The notes below the pieces were generated by a model. It was given only the letters and a program-made list of their open reading frames with translations. It did no database searches and was not told where the DNA came from. DNA of 50,507 nt from VRUE01 sp044867925. Its GTDB lineage: Bacteria; Actinomycetota; Thermoleophilia; Solirubrobacterales; 70-9. A program made the translations under genes and the position numbers. Location of the stretch: the NCBI GenBank assembly GCA_044867925.1, contig JBIOVV010000099.1, positions 1 to 50,507 of the forward strand, given 5' to 3'. Shown in pieces: positions 37,235 through 45,289 of the stretch (positions are counted from its first letter, which is position 1; each line of letters starts with the position of its first letter).

Positions 37235-37255
37235 GCGGACATTGTCCTACCCGGA

Positions 37256-39406
37256 CTACTCGGGAGCGAGAGGCGCTGCCTCGGGCTCAGCCGGCTCGGC
37301 CTCGCCGCCGCCGATGAGGCGGGTCAGGTCGGCCGCGGTGACCAGGACCTGACGCGGTTTCGACCCTTCGTAGCCCGAGATGACCCCGCGGCGCTCGAGC
37401 ATGTCGATCAGGCGCCCGGCGCGGGTGTAGCCCACCCGCAGCCGTCGCTGGATCATCGAGACGGAAGCGGTTTCGGTCTCGACGACGACGCGGATCGCCT
37501 CGTCGAGCAGATCGTCGCTGTCGGGGTCGAAGTCGCCCTCTGCTTCGATCCCCTTCTCCTCGTGCACCTCGAGCAGCTCGGCCTCGAATTCGGGTTCGCC
37601 CTGCTTGGCCCAGTGATTGGTGATCCGCGCGGTCTCCTCCTCGGTGACGAAGGCGCCCTGGATGCGCTGCAGCTTCGAGGTGCCGGCGCCACGGAAGAGC
37701 ATGTCGCCCTGACCGAGCAGGGCCTCCGCCCCGCCCTGGTCGAGGATCACGCGCGAGTCGGTCTGCGAGGAGACGGCAAAGGCGATGCGGGCCGGGATGT
37801 TGACCTTGATCGTGCCGGTGATGATGTCGGTCGAGGGGCGCTGGGTCGCCAGCACCAGGTGGATGCCTGTTGCGCGGGACTTCTGCGCGAGGCGGATGAT
37901 CGAGTCCTCGACCTCGGCCGGGGAGACCATCATCAGGTCCGCGAGCTCGTCGATCACGCAGAGGATGTGCGGCAGCGGCGCTTCGCCGGCCTTGGCGCGG
38001 GCCCGGTTGAGCTCGGCGAGGTTGCGGCAGCGTGCCTGGCCCATGATCCCGTAGCGACTCTCCATCTCGCCGATCAGGTTGGCGAGGACGTTGGCGGCGA
38101 GGCGCGGCGAGGTGACCACCGGCGTCAAGAGGTGCGGCACGTTCTCGTAGTGGTTGAGCTCGACCTGCTTGGGATCGACCAGAACCAGGCGCACGTCGTT
38201 GGGCGAGGCCTGCATCAGGATCGAGGAGAGGATCGCGTTGACGCAGCCGGACTTGCCCGAGCCGGTCGTGCCGGCGACCAGCACGTGCGGCATCTTCGCC
38301 AGGTCGGTCCAGACGGCGTTGCCGTCGATCCCCTTGCCGAGCCAGGCGACCAGCGGCGAGGTCTTCTCGGGCCGGGCAGCGTAGATGTCGCCGAGGCGGA
38401 CGATGCGGCGACGGCTGTTCGGCACCTCGACCCCGACGGCTTGCTTGCCCGGTATCGGGGCGAGGATGCGAATGTCGGTCGAGGCGAGGGCGTAGGCGAG
38501 GTCGTTGGAGAGCTCGGTCACCTTCTTCACCTTGGTGCCGGGCGCCAAGCGCAGTTCGTAACGAGAGACGTGCGGACCGCTGACGATGCCGACGATCTTC
38601 GCTTCGACGCCGAAGTGGCCGAGCGTCTCGACCAGCTTGCGGCCGACGATCTCGTGGTCGCGCGGGTCGACGCCCTTGTCTCCCTTGCCGCGTTCCAGGG
38701 CCTTCTCGGGCGGCGGTGCGTAGTCGATTCCCTCCGAGATCGTCACCCCGCGCTTGTTGCCCTGCGGCGTCAGGGAAACCTGCTCGGGCTCCGGGACCGG
38801 ATCGACCGCCGCGGCCTCTTCCTCGGCCTCGATCGCCGCCAGCTCGGCGTCGAAGCTCTCGGTGACGGGCTCCTCGGCGGCCTCCTCCGGCTCCTCGACC
38901 AAGGCGACGGTCGGCTCGACGTCGTCCTCCTTCGGATAGGCGCTCATCACATCCGTGGGCCCGGCCTGGGTCTCGAACGAGAAAGTCTTTTCCTCCTGCC
39001 GGTCTTTGCGGCTCTGTATCGCCGTTTGCGCAACCCCGCGGCTGCCCAGGAAGACCCGCCGCAATCCGCGGCCAATCCCCCGGAACAGAGTCGAGATCGA
39101 GGTCCCGGTAACCAGAAGCCCTCCGACGAGAAGCATCAAGGCAGTGAAGATGCGTGCGCCGACGTCACCGACGAGATAGACGAGCCCGGTTTCGATCCCA
39201 TACCCGACCTTTCCGCCCTCCCAGCCGAAAAAGAGCACAAAGCTCAAATAAACCCCGGCGGCGATCAGAAACAGCCCGATCAGATCCAGATGCCGCTGCT
39301 CCAATGCCTGCGGCAGGTGAAGCCGGCCGCCCCGCGGAGTCCTTGCCTTGGCTTTGCTTTTCGGCTTCCGACGCGCGGCCGCACCGCGCTTTTTGCGCTG
39401 GAACAT
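37256..39406 (-). CDS. ftsK: DNA translocase FtsK
   Basis: A 716-residue FtsK/SpoIIIE. An Arg/Lys-rich cytoplasmic start precedes about four membrane helices (from residue 40 to roughly 150), a variable acidic linker, and the motor: alpha/beta domains with LAPGTKVKKVTELSNDLAYAL-type sequence, Walker A GTTGSGKSG and Walker B ILCVIDELADLMM. The C-terminal winged-helix gamma domain (SVSMIQRRLRVGYTRAGRLIDMLE) recognises KOPS-like sites. It pumps DNA at the division septum. ATG 39406 (MFQRKKRG) is preferred, with AAGGGG upstream; GTG 39445 is the alternative. Confidence 0.94.
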   Translation of the reverse strand: MFQRKKRGAAARRKPKSKAKARTPRGGRLHLPQALEQRHLDLIGLFLIAAGVYLSFVLFFGWEGGKVGYGIETGLVYLVGDVGARIFTALMLLVGGLLVTGTSISTLFRGIGRGLRRVFLGSRGVAQTAIQSRKDRQEEKTFSFETQAGPTDVMSAYPKEDDVEPTVALVEEPEEAAEEPVTESFDAELAAIEAEEEAAAVDPVPEPEQVSLTPQGNKRGVTISEGIDYAPPPEKALERGKGDKGVDPRDHEIVGRKLVETLGHFGVEAKIVGIVSGPHVSRYELRLAPGTKVKKVTELSNDLAYALASTDIRILAPIPGKQAVGVEVPNSRRRIVRLGDIYAARPEKTSPLVAWLGKGIDGNAVWTDLAKMPHVLVAGTTGSGKSGCVNAILSSILMQASPNDVRLVLVDPKQVELNHYENVPHLLTPVVTSPRLAANVLANLIGEMESRYGIMGQARCRNLAELNRARAKAGEAPLPHILCVIDELADLMMVSPAEVEDSIIRLAQKSRATGIHLVLATQRPSTDIITGTIKVNIPARIAFAVSSQTDSRVILDQGGAEALLGQGDMLFRGAGTSKLQRIQGAFVTEEETARITNHWAKQGEPEFEAELLEVHEEKGIEAEGDFDPDSDDLLDEAIRVVVETETASVSMIQRRLRVGYTRAGRLIDMLERRGVISGYEGSKPRQVLVTAADLTRLIGGGEAEPAEPEAAPLAPE

Positions 39407-39521
39407 GGCAGCCCCTTCGACGCAACCCGGGTTACCCCTGCGCACGAGGACGGGGCTGGCGGCCTAAATCCGAAGTAAATCTCGACAGCCTTCGCTGTTT
39501 CCGCCTCTAACATCGACGCCA
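39407..39521. other. Divergent region ftsK / response regulator
   Basis: 115 bp. It contains the TAACAT -10 of the regulator gene, a small hairpin ACAGC-CTTC-GCTGT (39485-39498) at its -35 region that may be an operator, and TTTAGG/TAACCC candidates for ftsK. Confidence 0.4.
39508..39513 (+). promoter_or_regulatory. -10 hexamer TAACAT, leaderless promoter of the response regulator
   Basis: TAACAT is 8 nt before GTG 39522. Confidence 0.5.
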
Positions 39522-40217
39522 GTGCTCACTTCCGACCCAGAAACTGTCACCGGCCGCGTCCTCGTGGTCGAGGACGACGCCGAGATCGCCGACGTCCTGC
39601 GCCGCTCGCTGCGCCAGGAGGGCTACGAGGTGAAGACCAGCGCCGACGGCGTCGACGCCCTCGACGTCGCCACCGGCTTCGTCCCCGACCTCGTCGTCCT
39701 CGACCTCGGCCTGCCTCGCCTCGACGGTGTCGAGGTATGCCGCCGGCTGCGCGCCGAGGGCGATGTGCCGATCCTGATGCTGACCGCCCGGGCCGAGACC
39801 GAGGACCGCGTCAGCGGCCTCGACAGCGGCGCCGACGACTACTTGGTCAAGCCTTTCGAGCGCCAGGAGCTGCTGGCGCGGATCCGCGCCCTGCTGCGCC
39901 GCCGGCCGCCCCGCGGCGCCGCCTCGATCGAGGTCGGCGATCTCGCCCTCAACCCCGACACCCGCGAGGTCAGACGGGGCGAACGGGAGCTGGAGCTGAC
40001 CAACCGTGAGTTCGAGCTGCTCGAGTACCTGATGCGCAATGAGCGCCTGGTGGTCTCGCGCGAGCGCCTCCTCGACGACGTCTGGGGCTACGACCCGACC
40101 GCGGCGACGAACACGATCGACGTCTTCATCTCCAACCTGCGCCGCAAGCTCGAGGAAGGCGGCGAGCCGCGGCTCCTGCACACCAAACGCGGTGCGGGCT
40201 ACGTCCTGAAGGAGTAA
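39522..40217 (+). CDS. OmpR/PhoB-family response regulator (MprA-like)
   Basis: A 231-residue regulator. The receiver domain (about 12-125) has acidic pocket EDD (17-19), phospho-acceptor D61 (VVLDLGLPRLDG), TAR and the conserved Lys in DYLVKPF. The C-terminal winged helix (about 137-230) has LTNREFELLEYLMRN and IDVFISNLRRKLE, an OmpR-type transactivation and recognition region. Overlaps the kinase start (TAATG at 40215-40219). MprA/TcrA-like by similarity; the regulon is unknown. Confidence 0.92.
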   Translation: MLTSDPETVTGRVLVVEDDAEIADVLRRSLRQEGYEVKTSADGVDALDVATGFVPDLVVLDLGLPRLDGVEVCRRLRAEGDVPILMLTARAETEDRVSGLDSGADDYLVKPFERQELLARIRALLRRRPPRGAASIEVGDLALNPDTREVRRGERELELTNREFELLEYLMRNERLVVSRERLLDDVWGYDPTAATNTIDVFISNLRRKLEEGGEPRLLHTKRGAGYVLKE

Positions 40218-41674
40218 TGAAGGGACCGCTTCGCAAGCTCGCCGAGAGATGGCCGTCGAAGCTTCGGTCCAGCAGCTGGCCGGTCAGGTGGCGCCTTGCG
40301 GCCGTCTCCGCCGGGCTGACCTTGGTCATCCTGCTCGTCTTCGGCGCCGTGATCGGCCAGGTGGCCACCAGCCGCATCCGCGACGACTTCAATCGCGAGG
40401 TGAACGATGCGGCTCAAACGCTGGCGCACGAATTCCGCGTCGTCTATACGCCGCTCGGCACGTTCTCCGGCAAGCAAGGCCCGCAGCTCGACGACTTCGT
40501 TCGTCCAGATGGCGCATCGGCACGGGTTCTCGACGTCAACGGCAACCTGATCGAGGAAAGCCAAGGCGCTTCCCCGATGGGACAGCCGAGCAGCGGCCTC
40601 TCCAACTACGGCGAGCTACGGGTTGCGACGGCGGCGATCACGAACGAAAGCGGTGAAATCACCGGCTACGTTCAGTACGGACGGAGCATCGCCCACGTCG
40701 ACTCCACGATCGACAGGCTCTGGCTCTTCATCGCCGCCGGGATCCTCGGCGGCACCCTGCTCGCCAGCCTTGCCGGCGTCGCCATCGCCGCCCGGGCGAT
40801 GCGGCCGATCTCCGCCCTGACCGCGACGGCCCGGCAGATCGGCGCCACCGGAGACCCCTCGCGCCACATGCCCGACCCGAAAGCAAAAGACGAGGTCGGC
40901 GAGCTGGCCCAAACGCTCGAGCAGATGCTGCGCTCCCTCGACGCCGCCCGTACCGAGCGCGAGGCGGCGATGAAAAAGCAGCGAGAGTTCGTCGCCGACG
41001 CCTCGCACGAGCTGCGCACGCCCCTGACCAGCGTGCTCGCCAACCTGGAGCTGCTGCAGGCGTCGCTGCGCGCGCCCGACCAGAGCGAGGACCGGGCGAT
41101 GGTCGATTCCGCTCTGCGCTCCTCCAAGCGCATGAGCCGTCTGGTCGCTGACCTGCTGCTGCTTGCCCGCGCCGACGCCGGCCGGGCCGGCAAGCACGGC
41201 CCCTGCGACCTGGCCGAGATCGCGGGCAACGTCGCGGCAGAGCTGGCGCCGTTGATGGGCGACCGCGACCTCGAGATCGACAACCAGCAAGCGCTGCCGG
41301 TGACCGGCAATCCCGACGAGCTTCATCGCATGGTCCTCAACCTGCTCGACAACGCGTCCCGCCACACCCCCCCGGGCGCCCGGATCGAACTGCACGTCCG
41401 CCGGGTGGGCGAAGAAGCGTTGGTCGAGGTCGCCGACGACGGCCCCGGCATTCCACCCCGTCTGCGCGAGCAGATCTTCGACCGCTTCGTCCGCGGCGAG
41501 GGCCCCGCCGATACCGCCGTCGGTCCCGGCAGCGGCCTCGGCCTCGCCATCGTGCGGGCCGTCGCCGGCTCCCACGGCGGCAGGGTCGAACTCGGCGAAT
41601 CGGCGGCGGGCGGCGCCCAGTTCCGCGTCCGCCTACCCCTCCAGCGCTCCGAGCAGCCCGCCGCCACCTTTTAG
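40217..41674 (+). CDS. Sensor histidine kinase (MprB-like)
   Basis: A 485-residue kinase: membrane helix (about 27-52), extracytoplasmic sensor domain (about 53-165), second helix (about 168-190), HAMP (about 190-243), HisKA with the phospho-acceptor H264 in FVADASHELRTPLTSV, and HATPase_c with N-box NLLDNASRHTP and Gly boxes DDGPGIP and GSGLGLAIV. It phosphorylates the regulator encoded just upstream. No known ligand-binding motif is evident in the outer domain. The pair lies on the plus strand between rnj and ftsK, interrupting an otherwise minus-strand block. Confidence 0.92.
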   Translation: MKGPLRKLAERWPSKLRSSSWPVRWRLAAVSAGLTLVILLVFGAVIGQVATSRIRDDFNREVNDAAQTLAHEFRVVYTPLGTFSGKQGPQLDDFVRPDGASARVLDVNGNLIEESQGASPMGQPSSGLSNYGELRVATAAITNESGEITGYVQYGRSIAHVDSTIDRLWLFIAAGILGGTLLASLAGVAIAARAMRPISALTATARQIGATGDPSRHMPDPKAKDEVGELAQTLEQMLRSLDAARTEREAAMKKQREFVADASHELRTPLTSVLANLELLQASLRAPDQSEDRAMVDSALRSSKRMSRLVADLLLLARADAGRAGKHGPCDLAEIAGNVAAELAPLMGDRDLEIDNQQALPVTGNPDELHRMVLNLLDNASRHTPPGARIELHVRRVGEEALVEVADDGPGIPPRLREQIFDRFVRGEGPADTAVGPGSGLGLAIVRAVAGSHGGRVELGESAAGGAQFRVRLPLQRSEQPAATF

Positions 41675-41695
41675 CCGCGCTTTAGCAGCGCGACC

Positions 41696-41701
41696 TAGAT
41701 T
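41696..41701 (+). promoter_or_regulatory. -10 hexamer TAGATT of the candidate small RNA
   Basis: TAGATT matches the -10 type used throughout the window and would start transcription near 41708. Confidence 0.45.
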
Positions 41702-41707
41702 TGCTCG

Positions 41708-41765
41708 TGGACGAGACACAGGACCCGCCGGGATCTCCCCAACATCCCCGGCGGGTCCTTTTTTT
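41708..41765 (+). ncRNA. Candidate ~58-nt small RNA with intrinsic terminator
   Basis: A TAGATT box 6 nt upstream and a terminator downstream delimit a short transcription unit. The RNA would be a short 5' tail, a 13-bp stem (41720-41732 with 41747-41759), a C-rich 14-nt loop (ATCTCCCCAACATC) and seven U. The C-rich loop could pair with purine-rich ribosome sites. It may instead be just the kinase terminator, or encode a 20-residue peptide from GTG 41707. Not recognised as any known RNA family. Confidence 0.4.
41720..41765 (+). terminator. Intrinsic terminator with T7 tract
   Basis: AGGACCCGCCGGG (41720-41732) and its exact complement (41747-41759) form a 13-bp stem followed by seven T. It is the only canonical U-tract terminator I found in the window, and it ends transcription from the two-component operon or from the small RNA promoter. 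Confidence 0.9.
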
Positions 41766-41781
41766 GTGAGCCCCTGGCGCG

Positions 41782-42039
41782 GCGGGTCCTGTCATGGATT
41801 CGGTGCCACCAGTCCTCCGGTAGCTAAAGCTTCCTCGGACTGGTCCCCCAAATCCATGCCACCCCCGCGAGAGGCGTTCACGTCCAGCGAAGAGCTTTCT
41901 CGGGTCAGAGGCTTCGTCTCTCGTAGGAAGCTCAGCCGAGAGCACTCCTCCCCGGGGGTGGCGCCGTAGGGGGAACCGCCCCTGAGGAAGCTTTAGCTAC
42001 CGGAAGGGGCGGTGGGTCCCCTGCGGCGACAGGACCCGC
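41782..42039. repeat. Nested palindrome able to form a four-way junction
   Basis: Outer stem 41782-41793 with 42028-42039 (12 bp, perfect). Inside, three arms abut with no spacer: hairpin 1 (41793-41858), a central arm closed by CCACCCCCG/CGGGGGTGG (41859-41867 with 41953-41961), and hairpin 2 (41962-42028). Hairpins 1 and 2 have different stems (top stems ACCAGTCC/GGACTGGT and ACCGCCCCT/AGGGGCGGT) but the same 21-nt loop in opposite orientation (41816-41836 and 41984-42004), containing GGTAGCTAAAGCTTCC. One base pair at the junction can be exchanged between arms. Confidence 0.85.
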
Positions 42040-42057
42040 GGGGCCGCGACGCTCGAG

Positions 42058-43722
42058 TCAGACCTCGACCACTACAGGGATGATCATCGGCCGGCGGCGC
42101 AGTTTCTCGTAGACCAGCTTGGCGACGGCGTCGTGCACGTCTTCCTGAACCAGGTGCAGCTCGCGCGTTCCCGCGTTGGCGGCGTCCTCTAGGGAGTCCT
42201 CGACCAGGTCGCGCAGGTCCTCGACCAATGCATCGGCCTCCTCGAGGAAGGTGACGCCGCGGTAGAGGACCTCGGGGTCGGCGACGACGTGGCCGTCCTC
42301 GGAGGAGATCGTCGCGACGACGATGAAGATGCCGTCGGCGGAGATCTCGCGGCGGTCGCGCAGGGCGACGTCGTCGGGCTCGCCGACGTTGACGCCGTCG
42401 ACGTAGATCACGCCCGCGTGGATGTCCTCGCCGAAGCCGGCGCCGTTGCCGTCGATTTCCAGCGGCAGCCCGTTGCGCCCCTGAAAGATGTTCTCCGGCT
42501 GGATTCCCACCGATTCGGCAAGGCCGGCGTGCAGCCGCAGCCGCTGATGATCGCCGTGCACAGGCAGCACATAGCGAGGTTTGGTCAGGTTGAGCATCAA
42601 TTTGAGCTCCTCCTGCCAGCCATGACCGGAAGCGTGGATCGGCGCGTCCTTGGCGGTCACCACTTTGGCGCCGATCTCATAGATGCGGTCGATCGTCTCG
42701 TTGACAGCGCGCTCGTTGCCGGGAACCGGCGTCGCCGAGAAGACGACCGTGTCGCCGGAGTGCAGCTCGACGTCGCGGTGGTCGTTGTTGGCCATGCGGC
42801 GCAGGGCCGAGAGCGGCTCGCCCTGGCTGCCGGTCGAGATCACGATCACCTTCTCGTCCGGGAAGTTCTCGATCTCGCGTGGCTGGATGAAGAGCCCCGA
42901 AGGCGCGTCGGCGATGCCCAGATTGGAGGCGATGTTGAAGTTTTTGCGCATCGAGCGGCCGACCAGGGCGACCCGCCGGTCGAGCTTGACGGCGGCGTCG
43001 ATCACCTGCTGGACGCGGTGGATGTTGGAGGCGAAGGAGGTGACGATGATGCGGCCCTTGCAACCGCTGAAGGTCTCCAGCAGCGCCGGGCCGACGCTCG
43101 ACTCCGAGGGCGCGACGCCGGGCCGGTCGGCGTTAGTCGAGTCGCCGCAGAGCAGCAGCAGGCCGTCGCGGCCGATTTCAGCCAGGCGCGAGATGTCGGC
43201 GGGCCGACCGTCGACCGGGGTCTGGTCGAACTTGTAATCGCCCGTCATCAGCACCGAGCCCAGCTCGGTGCTCAGCAGCACGCCGCGGGCATCCGGGATC
43301 GAGTGCGAGAGGTGGATCAGCTCCAGCTCGAAGGGCCCGGCCTGGACCTTCTCCCCGGCCGGCAGCTCCCGCAGGGGCGCATCGCCGAGCTTGTGCTCGT
43401 CGAGCTTGGAGCGCACCATGCCGACCGTCAGCAGGCCGCCGTAGATCACCGGCGGCATGCCGATCTCTCGCAGCACGTAAGGAAGGGCGCCGACGTGGTC
43501 CTCGTGGCCGTGGGTGAGCACGATCGCCTCGATGTCGTCGGCGCGCTCGCGCAGGTAGGAGAAGTCGGGCAGGACGAGGTCGATGCCGAGCATCTCGGCG
43601 GTGGGGAACATCAGCCCGGTGTCGACGACGACGATGCGGCCGTCGTACTCGATCACGGTCATGTTCTTGCCGATCTCGCCCAGCCCTCCGAGCGGCAGCA
43701 CGCGCAGCTTGGTGGCGGGCAC
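42058..43722 (-). CDS. rnj: Ribonuclease J
   Basis: A 554-residue beta-CASP metallo-beta-lactamase RNase. The zinc motif is LTHGHEDHVGALPY (71-84); the beta-CASP region includes GDSTNADRPG, TSFASNIHRVQQ and STGSQGEPLSALRRM; the C-terminal domain begins after HASGHGWQEELK. It has 5'-exonuclease and endonuclease activity in RNA maturation and decay and often works with PNPase, encoded three genes upstream here. The GTG start overlaps the dapA stop (TAGTG). Confidence 0.95.
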   Translation of the reverse strand: MPATKLRVLPLGGLGEIGKNMTVIEYDGRIVVVDTGLMFPTAEMLGIDLVLPDFSYLRERADDIEAIVLTHGHEDHVGALPYVLREIGMPPVIYGGLLTVGMVRSKLDEHKLGDAPLRELPAGEKVQAGPFELELIHLSHSIPDARGVLLSTELGSVLMTGDYKFDQTPVDGRPADISRLAEIGRDGLLLLCGDSTNADRPGVAPSESSVGPALLETFSGCKGRIIVTSFASNIHRVQQVIDAAVKLDRRVALVGRSMRKNFNIASNLGIADAPSGLFIQPREIENFPDEKVIVISTGSQGEPLSALRRMANNDHRDVELHSGDTVVFSATPVPGNERAVNETIDRIYEIGAKVVTAKDAPIHASGHGWQEELKLMLNLTKPRYVLPVHGDHQRLRLHAGLAESVGIQPENIFQGRNGLPLEIDGNGAGFGEDIHAGVIYVDGVNVGEPDDVALRDRREISADGIFIVVATISSEDGHVVADPEVLYRGVTFLEEADALVEDLRDLVEDSLEDAANAGTRELHLVQEDVHDAVAKLVYEKLRRRPMIIPVVVEV

Positions 43723-44600
43723 TAGGGCGTCACCGAGGTGAGGCCGACGCTCTCGAGCGCGGCTTGCACGGTCGCCCTCTGCTCCGCATCCACGGGCACG
43801 AGGGGAAGTCGCAGCGTTCCGGAAGGGATCAGGCCCGTCATCTCCAGCGCCGCCTTGAGCGGGATCGGGTTGGTCGTCACGCCCATCGCCGCGTAGACCT
43901 CGTGCAGGCCGGAGTCGATCTCGCCCGCGCGCTCCAGATCGCCCGCCTGGGCGGCGTCCCAGATTTCCCGCATCTGCGGGCCGATCAGGTGCGAGGAGAC
44001 GCAGATCCCGCCGGCACCGCCGATTTCCAGCGTCTTGAGGAAGATCTCATCGTTGCCGGCGAGGATCTCGAGCCCCTCGATCGGCTGCAGCTCGTCGTTG
44101 TTGGCCTGCTTGACAGCGACCACGTTGTCGATCCGGGCCAGCTCGGCGAGCAGCGAGGGCGGCATGTTGACCACCACCCGCGAAGGGATGTTGTAGGCGA
44201 TGATCGGCAGGTCCCCCGCGGCGGCGGCCACCGCTTCGAAGTGAGCGAGGATCCCGGCCGGGTTGGGCTTGTTGTAGTAGGGCGTGACGACAAGCGCGGC
44301 GTCGGCCCCGTTCTCGACCGCGCTCTTGGTCAGTTCGACCGAGTGCCTGGTGTCGTTGGTGCCGGTGCCGAAGGCCAGCATCGTCTCCTCGCCGACCTCC
44401 TCGCGCACGACCTGCATCAGTTCGAACGCCTCGGGATCGGTGATCGTCGCCGACTCCCCGGTCGAGCCCGAGATCACGATCCCATGCGAGCCGTGTGAGA
44501 CGAGGTGGGCGGCGAGGCGCCGTCCCGCCTCGAGGTCAACCCGTCCGTCCTGGTCGAACGGCGTCACCATCGCCGTAATCACTCCGCGAATCTCCTTCAT
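43722..44600 (-). CDS. dapA: 4-hydroxy-tetrahydrodipicolinate synthase
   Basis: A 292-residue TIM-barrel aldolase. The Schiff-base lysine is K164 (VVAVKQANN), with catalytic Y136 (IIAYNIPSR) and GSTGES (45-50), where the usual GTTGES Thr is a Ser. It condenses pyruvate and aspartate semialdehyde, the first committed step to diaminopimelate. ATG 44600 is supported by TACCCT 6 nt upstream; the frame continues upstream through dapB without similarity. Coupled to rnj; dapB lies immediately upstream. Confidence 0.95.
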   Translation of the reverse strand: MKEIRGVITAMVTPFDQDGRVDLEAGRRLAAHLVSHGSHGIVISGSTGESATITDPEAFELMQVVREEVGEETMLAFGTGTNDTRHSVELTKSAVENGADAALVVTPYYNKPNPAGILAHFEAVAAAAGDLPIIAYNIPSRVVVNMPPSLLAELARIDNVVAVKQANNDELQPIEGLEILAGNDEIFLKTLEIGGAGGICVSSHLIGPQMREIWDAAQAGDLERAGEIDSGLHEVYAAMGVTTNPIPLKAALEMTGLIPSGTLRLPLVPVDAEQRATVQAALESVGLTSVTP

Positions 44601-44606
44601 CGGGCC

Positions 44607-44612
44607 AGGGTA
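44607..44612 (-). promoter_or_regulatory. -10 hexamer TACCCT, leaderless promoter of dapA
   Basis: TACCCT is 6 nt before ATG 44600, in the 23-bp gap after dapB, allowing dapA-rnj to be transcribed separately. Confidence 0.5.
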
Positions 44613-44623
44613 TCGCGGGTCGC

Positions 44624-45289
44624 CTAGAGGAGCTTCTCGAGTCCAACCGTGAACCGGTCGGGCAGCTGCCCGACCTTGCGCACGGCGAGCAGCACGCCGG
44701 GCATGAAAGAGCGGCGGTCGATCGAGTCGTGACGAAGGCTGAGGGTCTGGCCCTCGCCGCCGAAGACAACCTCCTGGTGGGCGACGAGGCCGGGGAGGCG
44801 CACCGAGTGAATCGGCTCGTGGACGTTGCCACCGGCCTCGCCGATCAGCTCGGCGGTGCGCTTGGCCGTGCCCGAAGGCGCATCCAGCTTGCGGTCGTGG
44901 TGAAGCTCGACGATCTCGCACTCGGGCATGTGCGGGGCGATCGTCTGCGCCACCTCCATCAACAGCACCGCGCCGATCGCGAAGTTGGGTGCGACGAAGG
45001 CGTTTGCGCTTGCCGCCTCAGCTGCGGCCCGCAGCGCCCCGAGGTCGAAGCCGGTGGTGCCGACGACGACGTGAACGCCCGCCGCCAGGCAGGCTTCGGC
45101 GTTGGCGAGCGCGGTTTGGGGCGTGGTGAAGTCGACCACCACGTCGGCATCGCCTAGCACGTCGCCGAGCGCGGTTCCAAGCGCGGGGTCCGCCTTGGCG
45201 CTGAGCTCGGTCTCGTCGGCTGCCTCGACCGCCTCGCAGACGGCCTGTCCCATCCGCCCGGCGGCGCCCGAGACCGCGACCCTGATCAT
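44624..45289 (-). CDS. dapB: 4-hydroxy-tetrahydrodipicolinate reductase
   Basis: A 221-residue reductase. The dinucleotide motif is VAVSGAAGRMGQ, the central VVDFTTPQTAL and VVGTTGF follow, and the substrate/catalytic motif is ELHHDRKLDAPSGTA. It reduces the DapA product with NAD(P)H. Shorter than the usual 245-270 residues, mainly in the linker between the nucleotide domain and the sheet; all motifs are kept. Start overlaps the M16 peptidase stop (ATGA at 45286-45289). Confidence 0.95.
   Translation of the reverse strand: MIRVAVSGAAGRMGQAVCEAVEAADETELSAKADPALGTALGDVLGDADVVVDFTTPQTALANAEACLAAGVHVVVGTTGFDLGALRAAAEAASANAFVAPNFAIGAVLLMEVAQTIAPHMPECEIVELHHDRKLDAPSGTAKRTAELIGEAGGNVHEPIHSVRLPGLVAHQEVVFGGEGQTLSLRHDSIDRRSFMPGVLLAVRKVGQLPDRFTVGLEKLL

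Larger units (their letters stand above)
41675..42057. other. 383-bp convergent intergenic region rich in structure
   Basis: Between the kinase stop and the rnj stop. In order: small hairpin CGCGCT-TTAGC-AGCGCG (41676-41692), TAGATT box (41696-41701), candidate small RNA ending in a T7 terminator (41708-41765), and a 258-bp nested palindrome (41782-42039). No protein-coding gene is supported. Confidence 0.8.

Noticed and set aside
41707..41769. 20-codon frame within the small RNA region
   Set aside because: Its second half is the terminator stem and T-tract, the composition expected by chance; kept only as an alternative in the ncRNA entry.
41782..42039. Interpretation of the palindrome as an integron attC site or IS200/IS605 end
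   Set aside because: No core-site sequences, no integrase or transposase nearby, and the loop is duplicated in inverted orientation with different stems, unlike those elements.
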